This document shows positions 56,919 to 64,000 of a stretch of DNA of 64,000 bases, piece after piece. The notes beneath the pieces are model-generated. The model was not told where the DNA came from. It worked only from the letters and a program-made list of their open reading frames with translations, and searched no databases. The position numbers and the translations under genes are program-made. How positions within the stretch are numbered: the first letter of the stretch is position 1; the number at the start of each line of letters is the position of its first letter. The DNA is from JACKBJ01 sp964549495 (GTDB lineage: Bacteria; Chloroflexota; Anaerolineae; Epilineales; Epilineaceae). Location: contig CAZJWJ010000001.1 in the NCBI GenBank assembly GCA_964549495.1, positions 1 through 64,000 on the forward strand, in the 5' to 3' direction.

Positions 56919-57824
56919 CTAATGGGCTTCGCGCGGCGCGGATTGCCAGGGCATGGCCAGCCGCTCGAGGGCGGCGACCACGAGGAAGAGGGCCACGCTG
57001 GTCAGGCTGGTCAGGAGCATGGCCGCGAAGACCTGGTCGGTGGCCAGGGCGTTCTTGCTGCGCAAGAGGTAGAGGCCGAGGCCGGTCGATCCGCCTACCC
57101 ATTCGCCGATGGTGGCGCCGATGACGCTGTAGGTCACCGCGATCTTGAGCCCCGAGAAGAAGGCCGGCAGCGCGGCCGGCAGCCGCAACATGCGCCAGAT
57201 CTGGGCCTTGGAGGCGCCCATCGAGCGCAGCAGCGCGACGCGTTCCGGATCGGTGGCCGCCAGACCATCGGCCGTGCTCACCGCCAACGGAAAGAAGCAG
57301 ACCAAGACCACGATGGCGATGGTCGGCCGCATGCCGAAGCCCAGCCAGATGACGAGCAGCGGCGCGATGGCCAGGATCTGCACCGTCTGCGAGACCACCA
57401 AGAGCGGGTAGAGCGCCCGCCGGGCCCAGGCCGAGGCCTCGATCAGCGCTGCCAGGACCAGGCCGAGCAGCAAGGCCAGTCCCAAACCGGCGGCCGTGGC
57501 CAGCAGCGTGGCGCGCAGGGATTCCAAGAGCAGCGCCCGCGTTTCGATCGCCGCGCCGAGCACCCGAGAGGGCGAGGGCAGGATGAAGGCCGCCAGTCCG
57601 GTCACCGCGCTCAGCAGCTGCCAGCAGAGCAGCAAGCCGGCCAAGACCGCCAGCGGCGGCCAGGTCGCGCGCCAGAGATCGCTTCGAGTCCCGGGTCGGT
57701 CCGAGGTGGGCGTGGCGACGCCGGACGTCGCGCTGCCGAGCGGCGATCCGGCACCTGCAGGCGACCCACCGCCAGTGGGCGAATCGGGATCGTCCGGCAA
57801 GCCAGGTTCAGCCGGCATCGGCAT
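56919..57824 (-). CDS. thiX: ABC transporter permease (ThiX-like)
   Basis: The 301-residue membrane protein has about six helices (WPPLAVLAGLLLCWQLLSAV, LLATAAGLGLALLLGLVLAAL, LYPLLVVSQTVQILAIAPLLVIWLGFG) and the EAA-like loop (KAQIWRMLRLPAALPAFFSGLKIAV) that contacts the ATPase. A Pro/Gly-rich N-terminal tail precedes the first helix. Several starts are possible (TTG 57842, ATG 57824, ATG 57818); all overlap the stop of the upstream gene, and I chose 57824. It lies between the thiamine-binding protein and substrate-binding protein genes. Confidence 0.85.
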   Translation of the reverse strand: MPMPAEPGLPDDPDSPTGGGSPAGAGSPLGSATSGVATPTSDRPGTRSDLWRATWPPLAVLAGLLLCWQLLSAVTGLAAFILPSPSRVLGAAIETRALLLESLRATLLATAAGLGLALLLGLVLAALIEASAWARRALYPLLVVSQTVQILAIAPLLVIWLGFGMRPTIAIVVLVCFFPLAVSTADGLAATDPERVALLRSMGASKAQIWRMLRLPAALPAFFSGLKIAVTYSVIGATIGEWVGGSTGLGLYLLRSKNALATDQVFAAMLLTSLTSVALFLVVAALERLAMPWQSAPREAH

Positions 57825-58185
57825 CCGCGGCCGGCGCCGCAACGCCAGCCTCCCGGTACTTGGCCAGGCGTGCGTCCAGGCTGGTACCCCCCGCGTCGTC
57901 GGCGATCTCGATCAGGGTGATGGTCCGGCCAGCGCCGGCCTCCATGCAGGCCAGGTGGGCTGCGCGCGCCGCCTCGAGCAGCCTGTCCAGCGGTCCCTCC
58001 ATCACGGTCTGCAAGGGCCCGACCTCGTAGCGCACCCCATGGCGCGCGATGGCCTCGATGGCCCGGTCGACCACCGGATGGCCGTCCTCGACCATCGGGA
58101 TGACCTGCACGGAGACGTTGACCGCGCGTTGGGGATCGAGTCGCGCGGGCTCGGGATCTGTGGCTTCGTCGGCTGGCTTGGGCAT
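57808..58185 (-). CDS. MTH1187-type thiamine-binding protein
   Basis: The 125-residue protein contains the MTH1187/YkoF-like ferredoxin fold: VNVSVQVIPMVEDGHPVVDRAIEAIARHGVRYEVGPLQTVMEGPLDRLLEAARAAHLACMEAGAGRTITLIEIAD, matching DUF77, a thiamine-binding family. It is the first gene after the TPP riboswitch. ATG 58185 (MPKPADEAT) fits the family better than the upstream frame start at 58275, which runs into the leader. It probably gives thiamine buffering or co-import; the C-terminal ~35 residues are low in structure. Confidence 0.85.
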   Translation of the reverse strand: MPKPADEATDPEPARLDPQRAVNVSVQVIPMVEDGHPVVDRAIEAIARHGVRYEVGPLQTVMEGPLDRLLEAARAAHLACMEAGAGRTITLIEIADDAGGTSLDARLAKYREAGVAAPAADADAG

Positions 58186-58260
58186 CTGCGACCTCCCGTC
58201 GATGCTGGTGCGCCACCGCTGTGAATCTCGGGGTTCGTGGCTCCCCGGGATCGGCCCGGG

Positions 58261-58299
58261 AAAACAAGACGCCACCTCCCCTGGCCGGCGGGAAGTGGC
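58261..58299 (-). terminator. Intrinsic terminator of the TPP riboswitch
   Basis: On the minus strand GCCACTTCCC pairs with GGGGAGGTGGC around a GCCGGCCA loop, and the 3' side continues GTCTTGTTTT, a T-rich run. It sits between the aptamer and the first gene, as expected for transcription attenuation when TPP is bound. Confidence 0.85.
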
Positions 58300-58330
58300 G
58301 CATGGACTGCCCGATGGCAGACGCTGCGCT

Positions 58331-58440
58331 ATGGCTCCCTACGCCGGCATGACCCGGATCAGGTTCCTAGGGTCGGCGCCGCCGGCCGTGGCCGCGGGCA
58401 CCCTCTCAGCCCGGCTGTCCCGGGCTCCCCTGTTGGCTGT
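58331..58440 (-). ncRNA. TPP riboswitch (THI-box aptamer)
   Basis: Read on the minus strand, GGGGAGCCCGGG (58430-58419), GGGCTGAGAGGGTG (with CTGAGA at 58409-58404), ACCCTAGGAACCTGAT and CCGGGTCATGCCGGCG then GTAGGGAGCC (to 58331) follow the conserved THI-box order, including CTGAGA and the pyrimidine-sensing CCTGATCCGG. Boundaries are approximate, and the P3 stem is long and GC-rich. It controls the thiamine-binding and ThiXYZ-like genes on the minus strand. Confidence 0.93.
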
Positions 58441-58543
58441 CGTCGTCGCGGGTTTCCCCGCCGGCGACGCGTGGTAGTATAGGCCATCGCCCGCGGCGCC
58501 GACAAGCGCCTCGGGCCTCGGCATCCACCCCGGGAGACCCTCC

Positions 58544-59434
58544 ATGCCCCACGCTTCGATCCGCCGCCGCGCCCTGCCGGCCTTGCTAGCCCTGCTCTGT
58601 CTGGGCCTCTTGGCCTCGCTCGCCCCTGCCCCCAGTGCCACGGCCTCGCCGGCCGGCCAGCCCGCGGGCGAAGCCGCCGTGCAGGCCCAGGCCATGCTGG
58701 AGCGGGTGAACCAGGCGCGGCGCGAGGCCGGCCTGCCGGTCTACCGCGCCAACGCCCTCCTGGCACGGGCCGCCCAGGGCCACGCCGAGGAGATCGCCAC
58801 CCACGAGAACTTCTCGCATACCGGCCTGGACGGGCGCAATGCCGAGCAGCGGGTGATCGACGCGGGCTATGGCGCCGGCCGCGCCGGCCTGCGCGTGGGC
58901 GAGAACTTCGTCGGCCGCGCCAGCGTGGACGAGGCCTTCGGCTGGCTGATGTCGGACCCGCCGCACCGCGCGAACATCGTCGACCCGGACTACCGCGAGA
59001 TCGGCATCGGCGTCGGCACCATCCGCTGGGGCTTCATCTGGGTGATGGACCTGGGCACCTACGACGGCATCGAGGAGGTCCTGGCCCAACCCCAGCCGAC
59101 GCCCAGCCCCGAGCCCGAGCCGACCGCGGAGCCCACCGAGCCGGCCGCGCCCGAGGAACCGGAGGAGCCCACCGTCGCCGCCGATCCGGCAGCTACCGAT
59201 CCGGCCGGCCAGCCGGGCCTACAGCCCGAGGTTACCGAGACCTTGCCACCGGCCTGGACCATCGAGCCCGATCCGGTCGAGACGCCGGGCGAACCGCCGG
59301 AAGCCACCGAGTCGCCGGACTCGCCGGACGAGGGTCGTGGCGCCAGCCCATGGCTGCGAGTGGTCATCGGCATGCTCCTGGCCCTGGCCATCCTGATGGG
59401 CGCCAGCCTGCTGGCCAGCCGGTCGACGGAATGA
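58544..59434 (+). CDS. Secreted/membrane-anchored CAP-domain (SCP/YkwD) protein
   Basis: The 296-residue protein has a signal sequence (PALLALLCLGLLASLAPAPSATA), a CAP domain (about 45-165: MLERVNQARREAGLPVYRANALLARAAQGHAEEIATHENFSHTGLDGRN ... RVGENFVGRASVDEAFGWLMSDPPHRANIVDPDYREIGIGV), a Pro/Glu-rich stalk and a C-terminal TM helix (PWLRVVIGMLLALAILMGASLLA). The HENFSH and GENF-type motifs with His and Glu match the conserved cavity. RBS GGGAGACC precedes ATG 58544; TAGTAT at 58475-58480 may be its -10 box. It is divergent from the thiamine operon. Confidence 0.88.
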   Translation: MPHASIRRRALPALLALLCLGLLASLAPAPSATASPAGQPAGEAAVQAQAMLERVNQARREAGLPVYRANALLARAAQGHAEEIATHENFSHTGLDGRNAEQRVIDAGYGAGRAGLRVGENFVGRASVDEAFGWLMSDPPHRANIVDPDYREIGIGVGTIRWGFIWVMDLGTYDGIEEVLAQPQPTPSPEPEPTAEPTEPAAPEEPEEPTVAADPAATDPAGQPGLQPEVTETLPPAWTIEPDPVETPGEPPEATESPDSPDEGRGASPWLRVVIGMLLALAILMGASLLASRSTE

Positions 59435-59502
59435 TGTCCCGCCAACCGGCGACGCTTCGACCTCTGAATCGTGGATCCTCCTCCCGGGAGAGCCGACCGT
59501 AG

Positions 59503-61611
59503 ATGGACCTGAGTACCCCGGCCGCGCTGGGGCTGGGGCTGCTGGCCCTGCTCATCCTGGCCCTGCATTGGCTTCGCCCCCGCCAACGCTCGCGCCCGGT
59601 GGCCAGCGTCACCATCTGGCGCCAGCTGGCTGCCGAGGCCGCGGCTGGCCGCCTGGCCCGCGGCCGCCGGCCTGCTTCCAGCCCGCTCCTGTGGCTACAG
59701 CTCTTGGCCCTGGCAGCCCTGGTGCTGGCCTTGGCCCGCCCCTGGCGCGAGGCCCCGGTGGCGGTGGCCCCGCAGCTGATCCTGCTGCTCGATCGCTCGC
59801 TGAGCATGGCGGCCGAGGACGCGGTCGGCGAGGGCTTCGACATCGCGGCGGGCGGTGACGCGGATTCGTCCCTCGACTGGCTCCCCGGCCGCGCGGCGTC
59901 CCGCTTCGACGACGCCCGCGCGGCCCTCTTACGGCGGGCTCGGGCCGCCGAAGGCTCGCGCCTGAGCCTGATCGCCTTCGACCAGCGCGCGGAGCTCTTG
60001 GTGGTCGGCAGCCAGGATCCGGACGCCATCGCGGCCGCCTTGGACGATCTGGAGATCCGCGCCCGGCCCGGCCAGGCAGGCGATGCGCTGCTCTTGGCCG
60101 ACTCCCTGGCCCGGAGTGCCGCCGGCGCGCGGGTGGTCCTCTTCTCCGATGGCAACTTCAGCTTGGAGGGCGCGCCACCAGTCGACCTGGCCGTCGAGCT
60201 GGTCCGATTCGGTGGCAGCGACGACAACCAATCCCTGGCCGCCCTCGACCTCGATCCGGAGCGCGGCGAGCTCTTCTTGCGCGTGACCAATGCGGCGGGC
60301 CGGAGCGTCACGCGCCGCGTCGAGACCCGCGTCGACGGCGCGCTCCTGGATGCCCGCGACCTGCGCCTGCCGGCCGGCGGCCAGGCCAGCGCACGTCTGA
60401 GCCTGCCGGCTGGGGCGAAGCAGGTCGAGGCGCAGCTGACCGGAAGCGACGCCCTCCCGCTGGACGATCGCGCCTGGGCCCTCGCCGAGTCCCGGACGCG
60501 CGTCCGCGTGGGACTGAGCGGCCCCGGCTTTCGCGCCCTCGAGACGGCACTGGACCTGATGCCCGAGGTCGCCAGCTGGGCCCGGGTCGACGAGCCGCCC
60601 TACGACACCGCCGAGGGCCCGGCCGAGCTGCTGATCCTCGACGGCCAGGTACCCGATGGCGTGGATCGGCCCGCGCTGCTCCTCGCCCCGCCGGCCGATC
60701 TGGGCCAGGGCATCGAGCGCGTCACCGTCCAGGGACGGCTCGAGCGGCCCGCCCCGCGCACGCTCGATGCGGGTCAGCATCTCTTGGCCGGCACGGCCTT
60801 CGAGACCGTCATCATCGAGCGCGCCCTGGCGCTGGAGCTGGGCGCGGCCTGGACGCCGCTGGTGGTGGCCGAGGTGGAGGATCGTACCTGGCCCTTGATG
60901 GCCGAGGGCCGGCTCGATGGCCGGCCGGTCCTGCTGCTGGCCTTCGACCCGCGCGACAGCGACCTGCCCCTCCGACCGGCCTTTCCCCTCTGGCTGGCGG
61001 CGGCCGTCGAGCATCTGACGCCCGTCGCGCCGGGTCACCTGCCGGCGCGACTCACCCCTGGCGAGCCGCTACGCCTCGATCTCGCTTCGGCCTCGGCGGC
61101 CGAAGGTCTGCGCCTGATCGATCCTGCCGGCGACCGCCACGCTCCGGCCGTCGAGGGTGGCCGCGCGGTCTTCGACCAAACCTGGCAGCCGGGTATCTAT
61201 CGGCTCGAGGGCATCGGTGCGGACACCGTGGAAGACGAAGGCCGGGCGGCCGGGATCTCCGGCGACGAATCCGAGCCGGGGCCGGTCGCCCAGACCGCCT
61301 CCGAGCCCGAGCGCTTCGTCGTATCGCTGGCCGATGGCGGTGTGCGCTCGATCCGGCCGCGCGATCTGCCGCCGGAGATCCCGGCCGCACCGACGTTCGC
61401 GGAAGCCGAGACAGGCAGCCCAGAGGACGCTTCGGTCCCCGCGGCCAATGTGCGGCGTGGCCGGCTTCCGCTCTGGCCATCCCTGGCCTGGGCCGCCGTG
61501 GTGCTGCTCCTGATCGAGTGGGCGTGGGATCATCGGCGGGCACTGCCGTGGCCGCCGGCCATCGCCGGACGACGGGACGCACGCGCCCCCGGACCGAGAG
61601 GCGGGCGGTGA
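59503..61611 (+). CDS. BatA-type N-terminal domain and vWA protein
   Basis: The 702-residue protein has a BatA/aerotolerance N-terminus (two helices: AALGLGLLALLILALHW, LLWLQLLALAALVLALARPW) then a vWA domain with MIDAS motif LLLDRSLSMAAED (D-x-S-x-S) and ALLLADSLARSAAGARVVLFSDGNFS. Later is a beta-sandwich (ELFLRVTNAAGRSVTRRVETR) and a final TM helix (WPSLAWAAVVLLLIEWAWD). It resembles BatA/BatB-family proteins linked to MoxR ATPases. The stop overlaps the next GTG start (GTGA). ATG 59503 follows AGCCGACCGTAG without a strong RBS. Confidence 0.85.
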   Translation: MDLSTPAALGLGLLALLILALHWLRPRQRSRPVASVTIWRQLAAEAAAGRLARGRRPASSPLLWLQLLALAALVLALARPWREAPVAVAPQLILLLDRSLSMAAEDAVGEGFDIAAGGDADSSLDWLPGRAASRFDDARAALLRRARAAEGSRLSLIAFDQRAELLVVGSQDPDAIAAALDDLEIRARPGQAGDALLLADSLARSAAGARVVLFSDGNFSLEGAPPVDLAVELVRFGGSDDNQSLAALDLDPERGELFLRVTNAAGRSVTRRVETRVDGALLDARDLRLPAGGQASARLSLPAGAKQVEAQLTGSDALPLDDRAWALAESRTRVRVGLSGPGFRALETALDLMPEVASWARVDEPPYDTAEGPAELLILDGQVPDGVDRPALLLAPPADLGQGIERVTVQGRLERPAPRTLDAGQHLLAGTAFETVIIERALALELGAAWTPLVVAEVEDRTWPLMAEGRLDGRPVLLLAFDPRDSDLPLRPAFPLWLAAAVEHLTPVAPGHLPARLTPGEPLRLDLASASAAEGLRLIDPAGDRHAPAVEGGRAVFDQTWQPGIYRLEGIGADTVEDEGRAAGISGDESEPGPVAQTASEPERFVVSLADGGVRSIRPRDLPPEIPAAPTFAEAETGSPEDASVPAANVRRGRLPLWPSLAWAAVVLLLIEWAWDHRRALPWPPAIAGRRDARAPGPRGGR

Positions 61612-64000
61612 GCCTGGAGTTCCTGCGTCCGGCCGCCTTGCTGGCCCTGCTGTTCTTGCCGGCCGTGGCCTGGCTGGGGCTGCGCGCGCGACGCCTGCCG
61701 GCGGGCCGGCGGCGGCTGGCGGTCGCCTTGCGCCTCCTGCTGCTCTCCCTGATCATCCTCGGCTTGGCGCGACCGCGGCTGTGGCAGCCCGCAGGCCAGC
61801 GGGCGGCAGTGCTGATGCTGGATGCCTCGGGCAGCCTGCCGGTCGACGAGCGGGCACGGGCCGAGACCTTCGCGGCGCGAGTGGCCGAGGTCAGCCGGGA
61901 GGACCGCGAGATGGCCTTGCTGCTCTTCGGCGGCGACGCGCGGGTCGATCGAGGGATGCGCGCGGGCGCGCTGGAGACGCCGCGCAGCGAGGTCGACGAT
62001 GGCGCCACCGACATCGCGGCCGCCTTGCGCTTGGGCGCCAGCTTGCTGCCGGCCGGCAGCTCGGGCCGGCTGCTCCTGGCCTCCGATGGCCGGGCCAACC
62101 AGGGCGACCTGAGCCGCGAGACGGCTTTGCTGCAGGCCCGCGGCATCCCGGTCGACATCCTGCCCTTGGCCGCCGGCGTCAGCGGTGCCGAGGCCTGGAT
62201 CGCCGGCATCGAGGCCGCTGCTTCGGCGCGGGTGGGCCAGCGCCTGAACCTGGAGGTCGAGCTGGGGGCCACCGCGGCCGGGCCGGCGCGGCTGGTGCTG
62301 CTGCGCGAGGGCGAGGTGATCGGCGAGCGCGGGCTGGAGCTGCAGCCGGGCAGCCAGCGGCTGCGCTTCTCCGACCGGGCCGAGGAGTCCGGGCCGCTGC
62401 GCTACAGCGCCATCTTGGAGGCGCAACGCGACGGCCGGCAGGAGAACAACCGGGCCGCGGCCCTCACGCTGGTCTCCGGCCCGCCGCGGCTGGCCCTCTT
62501 GGCCGGCCAGCCCGAGCGTGCCGCCGCCTTGCGCGCGGCGCTGCGGGCCGCCGGTCGGGAGGTCGAGACGGTCGACCCGGCCGCGCTGCCCGCCTCGCCA
62601 CTGGCCCTCTCGGCCTGGGATGCCTTCCTGCTGGTCGACCTACCGGCCAGCGCCCTGCCGCCCTCGAGCCAGGAGGCCCTGGGCCGCGCGGTGCGAGACT
62701 TGGGCCGCGGGCTGGTCATGATCGGCGGGCGGGACAGCTTCGGTGCCGGAGGCTGGCAGGGCAGCCCGGTCGAGGCCGCCTTGCCGGTGGAGATGCGGGT
62801 CGGGGCCGACGAGCGGCGGCCGGCCATCGCGCTCTACTTCCTCATCGACCGTTCCAGCAGCATGGGCGAGCCGGTCTCGGCCCTGCGCGGCGCGCCCAGC
62901 AAGCTCGACTTGGCCAAGGAGGCCGTGCTGCAAGCCGCCGACCTGCTCAGGCCCGAGGACCAGCTGGGGGTCTTGGCCTTCGACATCGCGGCCGCGGCCA
63001 GTTGGCCCTTGCAGCCGGCCGGTGACCGCATCGGCCTGGAGGAGGCGCTGGCCGGTATCGGCGCCCAGGGCGGCACCAGCCTGACGGCCGGGCTCACGCC
63101 GGCGCGGCGCGCGCTGGCCGAGGCCGAGGCGCCGCGCAAGCACGCCATCCTGCTCTCGGACGGCTGGACCGAGGTCGGCGGCATCGAGGCGGCGCTGCTG
63201 GAGGCCACGGGCATGGCCGCCGAGGGCATCGGCTTGTCGGTGGTGGCCCTGGGCGCGGACGCGGCGCAGGAATTGGTCGATGTGGCGGCCATCGGCGGGG
63301 GCCGGCACCTGCCGGCCGTCGATGCGGCCGAGCTGCCGCGGATCTTCGTCTCCGAGACCCAGCTGGTACTCGGCAGCTACCTGGTCGAGGCGCGCTTCCA
63401 GCCCCTGCCGGCCGAGCCCAGCCCGATCCTGCAGGGGCTGGACGTCGAGGCGCTTCCCGTCCTGGACGGCTACAACGCCACCACCGCCAAGCCCGGCGCC
63501 ACGGTGGCGCTGACCAGCCTGCTGGAGGATCCGATCCTGGCCCACTGGCAGTCTGGTCTGGGCCGGGCGGCGGCCTGGACGAGCGACCTCGACATCGCCT
63601 GGGCCGGCGCCTGGTTGGACGGCGACGAGCTGCCGGTTCTGGCCGGCCAGCTGGTCGACTGGGTGCTGCCGCCGCCGGAGTCGGAGGATCTGGAGCTGCG
63701 GACGCGCCTGGACGGCCGGCGCTTGGAGGTCGAGGCCCTGCTGACCGTGGAGGACGCGGCGGGCGGTGACGGTGACTCGGAAGACGTGGCGACTGCGGTG
63801 GCCGAGGATGTCGAGACGGTCGACCTGCGGCTCCTGGGACCGGACGGTAGCAGCATCGACCTCGGGATGGACGCGGTCGAGTCCCGCCGTTTCGAGAGCG
63901 GTGTCGAGCTCCCCGGCGAGGGCGCCTGGCTCCTGCGCGCCACCGCGCGCGACGCGGCCGGCCAAGCGCTCCTATCACGCAACGCGGGCATCGTGCTGCC
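61608..64000 (+). CDS. Double vWA/GATase-like membrane protein, cut by window end
   Basis: The frame from GTG 61608 stays open to the window end (797 codons seen). It begins with helices (AALLALLFLPAVAWLGLRA, ALRLLLLSLIILGLARP), a first vWA-like domain (AVLMLDASGSLPVDE, MIDAS DASGS), a beta-sandwich, a GATase1/flavodoxin-like domain (LALLAGQPERAAALRAALRAAG ... LGRGLVMIGGRDSFGAGGWQGS) and a second vWA with FLIDRSSSMGEPV and IAAQGGTSLTAGL-like helices. Such architecture is typical of Chloroflexota and related phyla. It overlaps the previous gene by four bases, so the two are coupled. Confidence 0.85.
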   Translation, partial: MSLEFLRPAALLALLFLPAVAWLGLRARRLPAGRRRLAVALRLLLLSLIILGLARPRLWQPAGQRAAVLMLDASGSLPVDERARAETFAARVAEVSREDREMALLLFGGDARVDRGMRAGALETPRSEVDDGATDIAAALRLGASLLPAGSSGRLLLASDGRANQGDLSRETALLQARGIPVDILPLAAGVSGAEAWIAGIEAAASARVGQRLNLEVELGATAAGPARLVLLREGEVIGERGLELQPGSQRLRFSDRAEESGPLRYSAILEAQRDGRQENNRAAALTLVSGPPRLALLAGQPERAAALRAALRAAGREVETVDPAALPASPLALSAWDAFLLVDLPASALPPSSQEALGRAVRDLGRGLVMIGGRDSFGAGGWQGSPVEAALPVEMRVGADERRPAIALYFLIDRSSSMGEPVSALRGAPSKLDLAKEAVLQAADLLRPEDQLGVLAFDIAAAASWPLQPAGDRIGLEEALAGIGAQGGTSLTAGLTPARRALAEAEAPRKHAILLSDGWTEVGGIEAALLEATGMAAEGIGLSVVALGADAAQELVDVAAIGGGRHLPAVDAAELPRIFVSETQLVLGSYLVEARFQPLPAEPSPILQGLDVEALPVLDGYNATTAKPGATVALTSLLEDPILAHWQSGLGRAAAWTSDLDIAWAGAWLDGDELPVLAGQLVDWVLPPPESEDLELRTRLDGRRLEVEALLTVEDAAGGDGDSEDVATAVAEDVETVDLRLLGPDGSSIDLGMDAVESRRFESGVELPGEGAWLLRATARDAAGQALLSRNAGIVL

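Overview
The window is a GC-rich (about two thirds by eye), densely packed bacterial chromosome segment with no phage, IS element, CRISPR array, tRNA or rRNA that I could recognise. Several features point to a Chloroflexota-type lineage, though I infer this from gene content and style, not from a database: an rpsF-ssb-rpsR ribosomal cluster followed by a SurA-like lipid-anchored/TM prolyl isomerase, an ECF sigma paired with a DUF5667-type membrane protein, fused GlyQS, Thr/Pro/Ser-rich (TPTPS) linkers in secreted proteins, BatA-like vWA proteins, and many secreted beta-propellers. No outer-membrane machinery is seen.

Layout. 1-3032: rpsF end, ssb, rpsR and a peptidyl-prolyl isomerase with two enormous acidic inserts. 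3114-5739 (minus): a PLP trans-sulfuration enzyme and a beta-CASP metallo-beta-lactamase RNase. 5992-6699: an OmpR-type regulator whose receiver lacks the phospho-acceptor Asp. 6853-13100: the most interesting locus, an apparent operon made of a LysW-like amino-group carrier protein, three ATP-grasp-type proteins (one looks circularly permuted, one is RimK with a C-terminal TrkA-C/RCK_C domain) and two AstE/AspA-type zinc hydrolases. It has none of the kinase, reductase or aminotransferase genes of LysW-dependent lysine/arginine synthesis, so its product is unknown. 13128-18113: a Zn/Cd-type P1B ATPase, a divergent ArsR-AHSA1 fusion with a visible operator, and a membrane/BNR protein. 18399-24120: M20 hydrolase, ECF sigma factor, DUF5667-like membrane protein, discoidin-domain secreted protein. 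24254-28492: a solitary molybdopterin oxidoreductase and a propeller lipoprotein.

28573-33603 looks like a nitrosative-stress island: Crp/Fnr regulator, NnrS/heme-copper-oxidase-like membrane protein, two small paralogous four-helix membrane proteins, a cupin, the di-iron Fe-S repair protein RIC (YtfE/ScdA) and a SufR-like regulator. 33730-40523 holds a GAF-nucleotidyltransferase fusion, a secreted BNR protein, FmdB zinc ribbon, FdhD (which may serve the molybdoenzyme upstream) and an ABC-F ATPase. 40572-47648 (minus) encodes three large secreted proteins (NHL propeller, Kelch propeller, glycoside-hydrolase-like with a ~300-residue TPS-rich linker). 47813-52393 has recO, glyQS and a RidA-family gene. 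52464-54701 is another secreted propeller. 54852-58440 (minus) is a textbook-looking TPP riboswitch, terminator, thiamine-binding protein and ThiXYZ-like importer operon. The window ends with a CAP-domain protein and two overlapping BatA-type vWA proteins, the last cut by the window end.

Several genes (zntA-like, fmdB, recO) have a -10 hexamer only 6-7 bases upstream of the ATG with no Shine-Dalgarno, suggesting leaderless transcripts.
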